DNA from: Oscillibacter sp.
GTDB taxonomy: Bacteria; Bacillota; Clostridia; Oscillospirales; Oscillospiraceae
NCBI GenBank assembly: GCA_003539495.1
Contig: DPPB01000013.1
Coordinates: forward strand, 24,180-88,179
DNA length: 64,000 nt
Direction: 5' to 3'
Part shown: positions 7,849 through 16,801 of the stretch, one piece after another
How positions within the stretch are numbered: position 1 is the stretch's first letter
How the letters are laid out: each line of letters opens with the position of its first letter
Notes under the pieces: generated by a model
Database searches by the model: none
What the model saw: the letters and a program-made list of their open reading frames with translations, nothing else
Told to the model about the DNA's origin: nothing
Made by a program: the position numbers and the translations under genes

Positions 7849-9366
7849 ATGGTTGTGACGGTGCGCTCTTTGGGCTTGGGTGGCATCAATGGATACGAGG
7901 TCAGTGTGGAGTGCTTTCTCTCCGGCGGCCTGCCTGCCTTCGATATCGTTGGCCTGCCGGATGCGGCAGTGAAGGAGGCCCGGGAACGGGTCCGGGCGGC
8001 GGTAAAAAACTGCGGGTCCAAGTATCCTGTCAGCCGCATCACCGTGAACCTGGCCCCAGCGGGCCGGCGCAAGGAGGGCACCGTATATGACCTGCCTATC
8101 CTGCTGGGCATCCTGGCGGCGTCAGAGGAGATCCCGCCGCTGCCGGCGGATGCAGCCTTTGTGGGAGAGCTGAGCCTTACCGGACGGCTGCGCCCCATAA
8201 GCGGTGTGCTGCCCATGGCCATGGCGGCGGCCCGGGCCGGAATCAGACAGCTCTATGTGCCGGCGGAAAACGCAGCGGAGGCTACCTTGGCCGAGGGCAT
8301 GACGGTATACGGCGTGGAAAATGTAGAGCAGCTGGTGGCCCATCTGCGGGGACAATCATCCCTCGCCCCTGCTCCTATCTGGAAGCCGGAGAGTGCCGGG
8401 CAGGTGGGCGGACCGGACTTTGCCGACGTCATGGGCCAGGAAAACGTAAAGCGGGCCCTGGAAATTGCCGCCGCAGGCGGCCACAACGTCCTACTCATTG
8501 GGTCTCCGGGGTCGGGCAAGTCTATGCTGGCCAGACGTCTGCCCTCTATCCTGCCGGATATGACCCGGACGGAGAGCCTGCAGACCACGGAAATTTACTC
8601 CGTGGCGGGCCTTACGGAGGCCCGGCATCCGCTCATTACCCGCAGGCCATTCCGCAGCCCCCACCACACGGCCTCGGCGGTGTCCCTCACCGGCGGCGGC
8701 GCAGTGCCTAGACCCGGGGAAATCTCCCTGGCCCACAACGGCGTGCTGTTTTTGGACGAGCTGCCGGAGTTTGACAAAGCCGCCATGGAGACCCTTCGCC
8801 AGCCTTTGGAGGATGGTGTGGTGACCATCACCCGAGCCTCAGGCTCCCTGACCCTACCCAGCCGTTTTATGCTGGTGTGCGCCATGAATCCCTGCCGATG
8901 CGGCTGGTACGGCCATCCTGACCACCGATGCACCTGCACGGAGCGGCAGGTGGAGGGCTATATGCGCCGCATCTCCGGCCCGCTGCTGGACCGCATCGAC
9001 CTGCACATCGAGGTGCCGTCGGTGGACTATGAGGCCATGCGCCGCAAGGACACCCCGGAGTGTTCCCGGGATATTCAAAGGCGGGTAAACGCTGCCCGGG
9101 CCGTGCAGCAGGCGCGCTATGCCGGGACAGAGGTTTCCTGCAACGCTTACATGACCCCGCCTATGATCGGCAAATACTGCGTCCTGGATGAAAAGTGCGA
9201 AAAGATCATGCACAGTGCCTTTGACCGCCTGGGTCTCACCGGCCGCAGCCATGACCGCATATTGCGGGTGGCCCGGACCATCGCTGACCTGGACGGATCG
9301 GAGCACATCCGCCCGGAGCACATTGCCGAGGCCATCCAGTACCGCAGCAGCAGTATGCTGAAATAA
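7849..9366 (+). CDS. comM: ComM/YifB family Mg-chelatase-like AAA+ ATPase
   Basis: 505 aa from the ATG at 7849, chosen because AAAGAAGGAG lies 8 bases upstream and family members begin with a similar VxSxxLxGI segment. The open frame extends upstream to 7630 but that part overlaps a structured RNA. Order: ChlI-type N-terminal domain, AAA+ core with Walker A GSPGSGKSM and Walker B VLFLDELPEF, Zn-like Cys cluster (CNPCRCG, then HRCTC), C-terminal lid. ComM is a hexameric helicase that extends branch migration during natural transformation in Gram-negatives (family knowledge). First of a comM-thiI-cinA run. Confidence 0.93.
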   Translation: MVVTVRSLGLGGINGYEVSVECFLSGGLPAFDIVGLPDAAVKEARERVRAAVKNCGSKYPVSRITVNLAPAGRRKEGTVYDLPILLGILAASEEIPPLPADAAFVGELSLTGRLRPISGVLPMAMAAARAGIRQLYVPAENAAEATLAEGMTVYGVENVEQLVAHLRGQSSLAPAPIWKPESAGQVGGPDFADVMGQENVKRALEIAAAGGHNVLLIGSPGSGKSMLARRLPSILPDMTRTESLQTTEIYSVAGLTEARHPLITRRPFRSPHHTASAVSLTGGGAVPRPGEISLAHNGVLFLDELPEFDKAAMETLRQPLEDGVVTITRASGSLTLPSRFMLVCAMNPCRCGWYGHPDHRCTCTERQVEGYMRRISGPLLDRIDLHIEVPSVDYEAMRRKDTPECSRDIQRRVNAARAVQQARYAGTEVSCNAYMTPPMIGKYCVLDEKCEKIMHSAFDRLGLTGRSHDRILRVARTIADLDGSEHIRPEHIAEAIQYRSSSMLK

Positions 9367-9441
9367 AAGCATCCGTAGGGACGGACGACCCTGTCCGCCC
9401 GCCCCATCCCCAACCACTATATTAATATAAGGAGAACCCCC

Positions 9442-10614
9442 ATGCACGAGATCATCCTCTGCAAGCTGGGCGAGGTAGTCCTCAAGGGCCTCAACCGCCA
9501 CAGCTTTGAAACCAAGCTCATGAGCAACATCCGCCGCCGGACACAGAAATTCGGCAAGTTCAAAATCTACTCCCGTCAGAGCACCATCTATGTGGAGCCT
9601 ATGTCGGATAGCTGCGACCTCACCGGGGCCTACGCCGCCTGTAAGCAGGTTTTTGGCCTCATCGCCATCGCCCGGGCCGTGCCCTGCGAAAAGAGTAAGG
9701 AGGCCATTTTGGAGACCGCCAAGGCCTATCTGGGCGATAGCCTCCGCCGCTCCGGCAGCTTCAAGGTGGAGAGTAAGCGGGCGGACAAGTCCTTCCCCAT
9801 GAGCTCCATTCAGATCAGCCAGTGGGTGGGCGGTATGCTTCATGACGCCTTCCCCCATCTGAAGGTGGATGTCCACACCCCGGAGCTGACAGTGTATGTG
9901 GAAATTCGTGAGGATGCGGCCTATGTCCACGCTCCGGCTGAGCCTGCCGCCGGCGGCCTGCCCTTGGGCATGGGCGGCAGCGCATTGAGCCTGCTCTCCG
10001 GCGGTATCGACTCCCCGGTGTCCTCCTACATGATGGCAAAGCGGGGCGTGGTGCTGGAGATGCTCCACTTCGCTGCGCCTCCCTACACCTCCGACCTGGC
10101 CCGGCAGAAGGTCCTGCAGCTGGCCCAGGAGCTGACGCCCTGGTGCGGCCGCATGAGCGTTCACATTGTGCCCCTGACGGAGATTCAGGAGCAGATCCGC
10201 AAGCAGTGCCCGGAGGAATACTTCACCCTTATCACCCGGCGGTTTATGATGCGCATTGCCGATAGGCTGGCCAAGGAATTTGATTGCCGGGCCCTCGTCA
10301 CCGGCGAAAACCTGGGCCAGGTGGCCAGCCAGACTATGGAGGCCCTGCGGGTCAGCGAGGATGTGACGGACCTGCCCGTGCTGCGGCCACTCATCGGCAT
10401 GGACAAGGAGGAGATCGTCCGCATCGCCCGGCACATCGGCACCTTCGATACCTCTATCCTCCCCTATGAGGATTGCTGCACGGTCTTTACCCCCCGGCAC
10501 CCCAAGACCAAGCCCCATGTGGAGGAGGTGCGGGAGATCGAGAGCGTGCTGGATATCGACGGCCTGATGGAGCGGGCCATGAGAGAGCGGGAAGTGGTTA
10601 AAGTCAAGCTGTAA
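9442..10614 (+). CDS. thiI: tRNA 4-thiouridine synthase ThiI
   Basis: 390 aa. A ferredoxin-like and THUMP RNA-binding part (about 1-165) is followed by a PP-loop ATP pyrophosphatase with SGGIDSPVSSYMM around residue 185 and an EDCCTVF segment near 345. It adenylates U8 of tRNA for sulfur insertion and can feed thiamin thiazole synthesis. It lacks the C-terminal rhodanese domain of the E. coli enzyme, as is usual in Firmicutes, so persulfide must be provided by another route. AAGGAG precedes the start; cinA follows 12 bases downstream. Confidence 0.95.
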   Translation: MHEIILCKLGEVVLKGLNRHSFETKLMSNIRRRTQKFGKFKIYSRQSTIYVEPMSDSCDLTGAYAACKQVFGLIAIARAVPCEKSKEAILETAKAYLGDSLRRSGSFKVESKRADKSFPMSSIQISQWVGGMLHDAFPHLKVDVHTPELTVYVEIREDAAYVHAPAEPAAGGLPLGMGGSALSLLSGGIDSPVSSYMMAKRGVVLEMLHFAAPPYTSDLARQKVLQLAQELTPWCGRMSVHIVPLTEIQEQIRKQCPEEYFTLITRRFMMRIADRLAKEFDCRALVTGENLGQVASQTMEALRVSEDVTDLPVLRPLIGMDKEEIVRIARHIGTFDTSILPYEDCCTVFTPRHPKTKPHVEEVREIESVLDIDGLMERAMREREVVKVKL

Positions 10615-10626
10615 GGAGCGGTTTCT

Positions 10627-11910
10627 ATGTCTCATAAAGCGGAGATCATTGCCGTGGGCTCGGAGCTGCTGCTGGGCAATGTGGCCAATACCGATGCCCG
10701 ATACGTCTCAGAAAAGATCGCGTCTGCCGGGGTGGATGTGCTCTACCATACAGCGGTGGGCGACAATCCCCGGCGCCTGCGGCAGGTGACGGATATTGCT
10801 CGGAGCCGCTGCGATCTGCTGATCTTCATCGGCGGCCTGGGTCCCACCTATGACGACCTGACCAAGGAGACCGTCTGCGCCGCCTTTGGCCTGGAGCTGG
10901 AGTTTCACCAGGACGTCATGGAAGAAATCAAAGCCTTTTTTAAAAACGTTTTCCGCCGGGAGATGCCGGATTGCAACCGCCGGCAGGCATTTCTGCCCAA
11001 GGGCTGCGCGGTATTTCATAACCCCGTGGGTACCGCCCCGGGCTGCCTGTTTACAGTGGAGGGCGTGACGGTGGCTATGCTCCCGGGCGTTCCTCACGAG
11101 TGTCGCTATCTCACGGACCACGCCCTGCTTCCCTATCTGCAGGCCCGGCAGGAGGGCGTGATTTTATCTCACACCCTGCACGTTTTCGGCCTTACGGAGC
11201 CCAAGGTCCAGGAGCTGCTGGACGACCTCATGGACTCTGCCCAAAACCCCAGCCTGGCTCCCTATGCTAAGGCTGCGGAGGTTCAACTGCGCATCACCGC
11301 TAAGGCGGAGACAGCGGAGATGTGCGAGACCCTTATGGCCCCGCTATTGGCCGAGGTGCGGCGGCGGCTGGGCGAGCACATCTGCGGCGTGGATATGGGA
11401 GATCCGGAGGTCTGCGCTGTGAAGACGCTGAAAGCCCGGTCTCTCACCGTTTCTGCTGCGGAGAGCTGTACCGGAGGGCTAATCGCCAAACGCATCACGG
11501 ACGTGGCGGGGGCGTCGGCGGTTTTTCCCGGGGGCGTGGTGTCCTATACCAACGGGGTCAAGGAAAGTATACTGGGGGTGCCCGGTGATATTTTGGCACA
11601 GTTTGGTGCTGTGTCGGAGCCGGTGGCCAAGGCCATGGCAGAGGGCGCCCGGCGCATTATGAAAAGCGACCTGGCTCTGTCGGTGACGGGCCTGGCCGGT
11701 CCCGACGGGGACGACCGGGGCAATCCCGTGGGCACCGTTTACATCGGCCTGGCCGCCCCGGGCGGCACGGAGGTGACGCATCTTGTGCTCAAGGGCGGAC
11801 GTGAGAGCATCCGGCAGCAGGCGGCGGACTATGCACTGGTCCTGCTGAACCGGCACCTATATAATTCAGTTCAGAAAGCCAAAGGAGAAGATGAATATGG
11901 CAAAGAATAA
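10627..11910 (+). CDS. cinA: CinA family protein (MoCF domain plus nicotinamide-nucleotide amidase domain)
   Basis: 427 aa. The N-terminal molybdopterin-binding-like domain has VGSELLLGNVANTDARY and GGLGPTYDDLTKE. The C-terminal PncC domain begins near residue 260 with AAESCTGGLIAKRIT and holds SVTGLAGPDGD. In the family these act as ADP-ribose pyrophosphatase and NMN deamidase in NAD recycling; in streptococci the gene is competence-induced. Here it sits with comM, which fits that tradition but is not proof. Its last codons overlap the next gene. Confidence 0.93.
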   Translation: MSHKAEIIAVGSELLLGNVANTDARYVSEKIASAGVDVLYHTAVGDNPRRLRQVTDIARSRCDLLIFIGGLGPTYDDLTKETVCAAFGLELEFHQDVMEEIKAFFKNVFRREMPDCNRRQAFLPKGCAVFHNPVGTAPGCLFTVEGVTVAMLPGVPHECRYLTDHALLPYLQARQEGVILSHTLHVFGLTEPKVQELLDDLMDSAQNPSLAPYAKAAEVQLRITAKAETAEMCETLMAPLLAEVRRRLGEHICGVDMGDPEVCAVKTLKARSLTVSAAESCTGGLIAKRITDVAGASAVFPGGVVSYTNGVKESILGVPGDILAQFGAVSEPVAKAMAEGARRIMKSDLALSVTGLAGPDGDDRGNPVGTVYIGLAAPGGTEVTHLVLKGGRESIRQQAADYALVLLNRHLYNSVQKAKGEDEYGKE

Positions 11911-12355
11911 TGTACCCATGGATTCCTACACCCGGCAGCAGGAGGCCATCCGCAAGGCCAAGGGAAACCCCAATAAGAACATACACCACAAGAAGAATAA
12001 CTCCAACTACGGCGGCGGCGACTATCAGAGAGAAAAGACTGCTCAGGCGGCCAAAAAGCCCGAAAGAGTCAAGCTGCCCCTGTGGCTGAAGATCACCCTG
12101 GGTGTGATGTTCGGCGTACTGGCGGCAGCGCTGATCCTGCGGATGACGGTGTATAAGGACAGCCTGTTTATGAACTATCTGACCTCGCTCCTGCTGGGCC
12201 TGGCCTGCGCGGTGCTGTTTTACACCCGGCGGTTCCGCAACACCCAGAAGGATGGGAAGCTGTATAATGTCGTGTCCGTAGTTCTGGCCATCATGGCGCT
12301 TATCTACGGCATAATGGGTCTGGCGGGACTTTTGAGCTATTTCGGAATTTTGTAA
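11891..12355 (+). CDS. Small membrane protein, function unknown
   Basis: 154 aa. The N-terminal half is hydrophilic and very basic, with many Asn, Lys and Gln; about three hydrophobic segments follow (roughly residues 60-82, 90-110 and 130-150). It overlaps the end of cinA, so it is probably translationally coupled. AAAGGAG ends 4 bases before ATG 11891 and 10 bases before ATG 11897; the second would give a start MAKNNVPM, and I cannot choose with certainty. No family recognised. Confidence 0.75.
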   Translation: MNMAKNNVPMDSYTRQQEAIRKAKGNPNKNIHHKKNNSNYGGGDYQREKTAQAAKKPERVKLPLWLKITLGVMFGVLAAALILRMTVYKDSLFMNYLTSLLLGLACAVLFYTRRFRNTQKDGKLYNVVSVVLAIMALIYGIMGLAGLLSYFGIL

Positions 12356-12363
12356 TTTCCCTG

Positions 12364-12391
12364 TTGACAAACACGCCTTTTGTGGTAAAAT
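12364..12391 (+). promoter_or_regulatory. ileS T-box promoter
   Basis: TTGACA 12364-12369, 16-base spacer, TAAAAT 12386-12391 preceded by TG (extended -10). Confidence 0.8.
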
Positions 12392-12399
12392 GACAAGCA

Positions 12400-12683
12400 A
12401 TACAGCATAAATGCATGGATGGGGAGCAGTAACCCCAGGCTATCGGTGCCAAGAGATCCGCCGGTTTGGTGCGAGGCGGAGACCGGGTCTGCGGTGAATA
12501 TCACCCCGGAGCTTTCGGCTGAACAGGAGGAAACTCTCAGTAAGCACGGACGGCGGAGGGCCGTTATCAACCCTCACCCACGGATGGTGGGGCGGAGTGG
12601 CTGCCTGGGGGCGGCAACAAGAGTGGTACCGCAGAGGTTTGTTTTTCGCCTTTGTCTCTTAGTGAGGCAAAGGCGATTTTTTT
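12400..12683 (+). promoter_or_regulatory. T-box riboswitch of ileS
   Basis: The T-box core AACAAGAGTGGTACCGC is at 12616-12632; its TGGTACC part pairs with the tRNA acceptor end. A rho-independent terminator follows, CGCCTTTG (12647-12654) with CAAAGGCG (12668-12675) and a T run. An ATC triplet at 12500-12502, in GGTGAATATCACC, is the likely isoleucine specifier. Uncharged tRNA-Ile would favour antitermination and expression of ileS. T-box and terminator are seen; the specifier assignment is inferred. Confidence 0.88.
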
Positions 12684-12861
12684 AACTGGCGAAAAAACTT
12701 TGTTTTTTCTGCCAAAAGGCTTGCAGTCTGCTGCGCGCATAATTTTGCCGCAGGCGGCAAAATTCCACACTGGCAGCCTGAGAGGTATTTTCTCTCACGC
12801 ACATGTCGCGAGAGAAAATGATTTGATTTTTTCGCGTCTGCGGACGCGAACTCTGCGAGGC
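12684..12861 (-). repeat. Dispersed structured repeat, copy R1 (in the ileS leader)
   Basis: Same ~180-nt family as copies at 32333, 57969 and 61983, here reversed. Read on the minus strand it starts GCCTCGCAGAG and holds four hairpins with conserved single-stranded joints. It fills the space between the T-box terminator and the ileS ribosome binding site, so it lies inside the ileS mRNA leader. Confidence 0.8.
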
Positions 12862-12917
12862 ATTTAATTCGTTTTCAATTTCGTTTTCAAAATACGCATA
12901 ATATATGGAGGTACATC

Positions 12918-15686
12918 ATGGAGTACAAAAGCACACTGAACATGAGCAAGAGCGGCTTTCCCATGCGGGCGGGGCTGCCCAAGCGGGAGCCGGAGATGCT
13001 CAAGCACTGGGAGGAGCTGGACCTGTATAACGAGCTGCTGAAAAAGAATGAGGGCAAGCCCCTGTTTTCCCTGCACGACGGCCCTCCCTTCTCCAACGGC
13101 GCCCTGCACATGGGCCACGCCCTGAACAAGTCCCTGAAGGACTTTATTACCCGTATGTACGCCATGCGGGGCTACTACACCCCCTATATCCCCGGCTGGG
13201 ATAACCACGGTATGCCTATTGAAAGCGCCATCATCAAGCAGAACAAGCTCAACCACAAGGCCATGAGCGTGGCGGATTTCCGCACGGCCTGCCATGAGTT
13301 TGCCGACCACTACATTGATGTGCAGCGGGAGGGCTTCAAGCGCATGGGCGTGGTGGGCGATTGGGAGCATCCCTACAAGACCATGGACCCGGGCTTTGAG
13401 GCCCAGGAGGTCCGGGTGTTCGGCAAGATGTACCGCAACGGCCACATCTACAAGGGCCTCAAGCCCGTATATTGGTGCGCCCACGACGAGACAGCTCTGG
13501 CTGAGGCTGAGATCGAATACAAGGACGATCCCTGCACCACGGTGTATGTGAAGTTCCCCATGAACGATGACCTGGGTAAGCTGGGGCACCTGGACAAGAG
13601 CAAGCTTTTCTTCGTCATCTGGACCACCACCATCTGGACCCTGCCCGGGAACCTGGCTATCGCCCTGCATCCCGATGAGAGCTACGCCGTGGTAAAGGCC
13701 CCCAACGGGGAAATGTACATCATGGCTGAGGCCCTGGTGGAGAAGGTTATGAAGATCGGCGGCTTTGACAGCTATGAGATCGTGGAGACCCATCCCGGCT
13801 CCTTTTATGAAAATATGCTGGCCAGCCATCCCTTCCTGCCCAAGACCAGCCGGCTGGTTTTGGCGGACTATGTAACCATGGACAGCGGTACCGGCTGCGT
13901 CCATACCGCCCCGGGCTTCGGCGCCGACGACTACGAGACCTGCAAACGCTACGGCATGGAGATGGTGGTGCCCGTGGACGACCAGGGCCGCCACACCGAC
14001 TACGCCGGCAAGTACGCCGGAATGGGGACCGACGAGTCGAATCCCGTCATCCTGGAGGATATGAAGAAGGCCGGCTCCCTCTTTGCCAGCGAGGAGATCG
14101 TACACAGCTATCCCCACTGCTGGCGCTGCAAGAATCCCATTATCTTCCGGGCCACGCCTCAGTGGTTCTGCTCCGTGGATTCCTTTAAGGACGAGGCCAT
14201 TGCTGCCTGTGACGATGTGCGCTGGGTCCCTGCCTGGGGTAAGGACCGTATGCGCTCCATGATCCTGGAGCGCACCGACTGGTGCATCAGCCGCCAGCGC
14301 CGCTGGGGCCTGCCCATCCCCGTGTTCTACTGCAAGGATTGCGGCAAGCCCATCTGCACCGAGGAGAGCATTGAGGCGGTGGCGTCCCTATTTGAAAAGA
14401 AAGGCTCCAACGCCTGGTTTGACATGGAGGCAGAGGATATTTTGCCCCAGGGCTTTACCTGCCCCCACTGCGGTAAGCAGGCCGGTTTTGAAAAGGAGAC
14501 CGACACCTTGGACGGCTGGTTTGACTCCGGCTCCACCCACTTTGCCGCTATGGAGCGGGACCAGGGCTTCTGGCCTGCTACCATGTATATTGAGGGCTTG
14601 GATCAGTATCGCGGTTGGTTCCAATCCTCTCTGCTGGTGGCTGTGGGCGCCCTGGGTCGGGGCGCACCGTTTAAGGAGTGCGTGACCCACGGCTGGACCG
14701 TGGACGGCGAGGGCAAGGCCATGCACAAGTCTTTGGGAAACGGCATGGATCCGGCAGAGATTTTCGACAAGTACGGTGCGGATCTGCTGCGTCTGTGGGC
14801 CGGCTCCAGTGACTACCATGTGGATGTGCGCTGCTCGGACGAGATTTTCAAGCAGCTCTCCCAGAACTACCTGAAGTTCCGCAACACCTGCAAGTTCTGC
14901 CTGGATAACCTGGTGAATTTCGATCCCAACGACCTGGTAAAGCCCGGGGATATGCTGCCCCTGGACAAGTGGGCCGTGACAAGGCTTAACGATCTTATCG
15001 GCAAGGTCTTTGGCTGGTACGACAACTACGAGTTCCACTCCGTGTCCCATGCCATCAATGACTTCTGCGTGGTGGATCTGAGCAGCTTCTACTTTGACAT
15101 TATCAAGGACCGGCTGTACTGCGATGAGGCGGATGGTCTGCAGCGCCGCAGCGCACAGACCGCGCTATATCTCATTCTGGACGCCATGACCCGGATGTTT
15201 GCGCCTATTCTGGCCTTCACCTGCGACGAGGTGTGGCTGGCAATGCCCCACCGGGCCGAGGACGATGGGCGTAATGTCCTCTTTAACGAGATGGTGCAGC
15301 CCTACACCGAGTATGCCCTTTCCGAGGAGGAAATGGTCAAGTGGAGCCGCATTGTCACCCTGCGCAGTGCCGTGAACGGCGCGCTGGAGCAGGCCCGGGC
15401 GGACAAGGTCATCGGTAAGAGCCTGGAGGCTGCCGTGGATTTGACCGTGCCGGAGGAGGATGCCTTCCTGGCGGACATGGATGCGGACGAGGTGGCGGAT
15501 CTATTCATCGTGTCCCAGGTAAAGCTGACCGTGGGCGACGAGATGAAGGTGACTGTGGAGGCCGCTCAGGGCGTCAAGTGCGGACGCTGCTGGAAGGTAC
15601 TGCACAGCGTAAAGGCCGTGGGCGAGCACGAGGCTCTGTGCCCCCGCTGCGCCGCTGTGATGGCCAAGCTGCCGAAGGTAGAATAA
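12918..15686 (+). CDS. ileS: Isoleucyl-tRNA synthetase
   Basis: 922 aa, the bacterial IleS size. The class I signature is PPFSNGALHMGHALN (about residue 53), and the KMSKS region reads GKAMHKSLGN near 600, a variant with His in place of the first Ser. The CP1 editing domain lies between, and a C-terminal zinc knuckle has CGRCWKV then CPRCAAV. It charges tRNA-Ile and edits mischarged valine. It is preceded by the T-box and repeat R1, and followed by a 12-bp hairpin at 15721. Confidence 0.97.
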   Translation: MEYKSTLNMSKSGFPMRAGLPKREPEMLKHWEELDLYNELLKKNEGKPLFSLHDGPPFSNGALHMGHALNKSLKDFITRMYAMRGYYTPYIPGWDNHGMPIESAIIKQNKLNHKAMSVADFRTACHEFADHYIDVQREGFKRMGVVGDWEHPYKTMDPGFEAQEVRVFGKMYRNGHIYKGLKPVYWCAHDETALAEAEIEYKDDPCTTVYVKFPMNDDLGKLGHLDKSKLFFVIWTTTIWTLPGNLAIALHPDESYAVVKAPNGEMYIMAEALVEKVMKIGGFDSYEIVETHPGSFYENMLASHPFLPKTSRLVLADYVTMDSGTGCVHTAPGFGADDYETCKRYGMEMVVPVDDQGRHTDYAGKYAGMGTDESNPVILEDMKKAGSLFASEEIVHSYPHCWRCKNPIIFRATPQWFCSVDSFKDEAIAACDDVRWVPAWGKDRMRSMILERTDWCISRQRRWGLPIPVFYCKDCGKPICTEESIEAVASLFEKKGSNAWFDMEAEDILPQGFTCPHCGKQAGFEKETDTLDGWFDSGSTHFAAMERDQGFWPATMYIEGLDQYRGWFQSSLLVAVGALGRGAPFKECVTHGWTVDGEGKAMHKSLGNGMDPAEIFDKYGADLLRLWAGSSDYHVDVRCSDEIFKQLSQNYLKFRNTCKFCLDNLVNFDPNDLVKPGDMLPLDKWAVTRLNDLIGKVFGWYDNYEFHSVSHAINDFCVVDLSSFYFDIIKDRLYCDEADGLQRRSAQTALYLILDAMTRMFAPILAFTCDEVWLAMPHRAEDDGRNVLFNEMVQPYTEYALSEEEMVKWSRIVTLRSAVNGALEQARADKVIGKSLEAAVDLTVPEEDAFLADMDADEVADLFIVSQVKLTVGDEMKVTVEAAQGVKCGRCWKVLHSVKAVGEHEALCPRCAAVMAKLPKVE

Positions 15687-15691
15687 AACAC

Positions 15692-15719
15692 TTGCATTTC
15701 CTGCAAAAGTGTGTATAAT
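15692..15719 (+). promoter_or_regulatory. Promoter of tRNA-Ala
   Basis: TTGCAT 15692-15697, 16-base spacer, TATAAT 15714-15719. It lies just past ileS and before tRNA-Ala, so it likely gives the tRNA its own transcript. Confidence 0.65.
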
Positions 15720-15720
15720 A

Positions 15721-15750
15721 ATGGGGTGGAACGAGTTTGTTCCACCCCAT
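15721..15750 (+). terminator. Hairpin between ileS and tRNA-Ala
   Basis: Perfect 12-bp stem, 15721-15732 with 15739-15750, followed only by TTTAT. It may end ileS transcripts weakly, but it also sits at the start of the tRNA-Ala transcript, so its strength as a terminator is doubtful. Confidence 0.5.
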
Positions 15751-15762
15751 TTATCCATATCC

Positions 15763-15838
15763 GGGCTTGTAGCTCAGCTGGGAGAGCGTTCGGTTCGCAT
15801 CCGAGAGGTCGAGGGTTCGAATCCCTTCAGGTCCACCA
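15763..15838 (+). tRNA. tRNA-Ala(CGC)
   Basis: 76 nt with encoded CCA. Acceptor GGGCTTG pairs with CAGGTCC and contains the G3-U70 wobble that identifies alanine tRNA. Anticodon loop TTCGCAT gives CGC. The TTCGAAT T-loop is present. Confidence 0.95.
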
Positions 15839-15870
15839 TAATGTGAAGACAAAAAAGATGTCTTCTGCGA

Positions 15871-15896
15871 AAAGCCCGATTATATCGGGCTTTTTT
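15871..15896 (+). terminator. Terminator after tRNA-Ala
   Basis: AAAGCCCGAT (15871-15880) pairs with ATCGGGCTTT, followed by T residues. Confidence 0.8.
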
Positions 15897-15903
15897 GCTA
15901 CCC

Positions 15904-16037
15904 AAACGGCGATTTTTCTCTGTACCAAAACGCAGATGTAAAATCGCCGTTTTCCCTTTGTGGATAGACTTGAACTCCCGAAAAGTAAATATCAGATACA
16001 CAGGCAGATAGAAAGCAAAAATCTATCTGCCTTTTTT
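15904..16037 (+). repeat. Inverted repeats at the edge of mobile-element DNA
   Basis: A 13-bp inverted repeat (15904-15916 with 15940-15952), then a terminator stem 16002-16012 with 16022-16032 and seven T. Base composition drops compared with ileS. This marks the entry into transposon-derived DNA just past tRNA-Ala. Confidence 0.5.
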
Positions 16038-16065
16038 TATTGTCATCAAAAAGGAGAAAACAGAT

Positions 16066-16305
16066 ATGAATGAGAAGCAAAGACTGACCGTACAGCTCGA
16101 ACAGTATGCAGCCATGCGGCAAAAGAGAGAAAGCGCAAAATCCCGACTCGATGAGATTTATACCATACTTGACGGATTGCAAAACCATCCGATGGAGTAT
16201 GACGATAAGCTCGTCCGTCAGATCATCGAATGTGTAGTGGTGGAATCAAAAGAGAAAATCAAGGTGGTCTTTATCGGCGGCACCGAAATCGAGATGACGC
16301 TGTAA
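16066..16305 (+). pseudogene. C-terminal fragment of a large serine recombinase (TnpX type)
   Basis: 79 residues beginning MNEKQRLTVQLEQYAAMR, a coiled-coil-like stretch, then NHPMEYDDKLVRQIIECVVVE and SKEKIKVVFIGGTEIEMTL. This matches the tail of large serine recombinases of Tn4451-type elements; the catalytic N-terminal domain and zinc-ribbon region are missing. A chance ribosome binding site (AAAAAGGAG) could still drive a short peptide. Read as the residue of an excised or decayed element. Confidence 0.75.
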
Positions 16306-16417
16306 ACAGCCTTGAAAACAGAAACGGAGTGATGTAGAATGATTGTGACGAGTGTTCAAATCAAGACAGTGAAAATGCAAAAACATCTCTATTGTCCTGT
16401 CTTCACAAACAGGTATT

Positions 16418-16631
16418 GGACGAACACCTATTTCTTCAGCGGCGGCTTCGCCGTAAAGTGTTCGCTCTGATCCACAACAGAAAAGCGCCGTCTTGGGAGT
16501 GATCCCGAGACGGCGCTTTTTTACTATCCGCACATTCGATTTCCGCTATTCCTCCTGCTGCAATGATTGCAGAAAGGAACAGGAGGGGAGGTTATACGGA
16601 TGGAGAGCTTTGTCACAGATGAACGCACAGG
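16418..16631 (+). repeat. Direct repeat, left copy (about 214 nt)
   Basis: About 85-90 percent identical by eye to 17698-17907. Both contain a terminator stem (AAAAGCGCCGTC ... GACGGCGCTTTTTT) and end in the start of a tnpV gene. The two copies bracket the DUF2089 gene. Confidence 0.85.
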
Positions 16632-16677
16632 GGCTGATGAACTGTCTGACCCTGCGGACAATGAGACGCCGTTGTAG
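16600..16677 (+). pseudogene. tnpV fragment, left copy
   Basis: ATG after AGGAGGGGAGG; encodes MESFVTDERTG then diverges and stops after 25 residues. The first 11 residues are the conserved start of transposon protein TnpV, also found at 17875. The rest of the gene is gone. Confidence 0.65.
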
Positions 16678-16749
16678 ACGCCTACACGGAATGGCACTAT
16701 TTCTTCATACTCTTTTCCGGAAAAAGATTTAATTTTTTTAATTCTATTA

Positions 16750-16778
16750 TTGACATGAAGGAAATATTATGATATCTT
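16750..16778 (+). promoter_or_regulatory. Promoter of the DUF2089 gene
   Basis: TTGACA 16750-16755, 17-base spacer, TATCTT 16773-16778, 23 bases before the gene start. Confidence 0.6.
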
Positions 16779-16801
16779 AAACGCAGAGGAGGGAGATCAA
16801 T

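Noticed and set aside
8854..10635. 593-codon minus-strand frame across comM and thiI
   Set aside because: Antisense shadow, crosses two genes with clear motifs.
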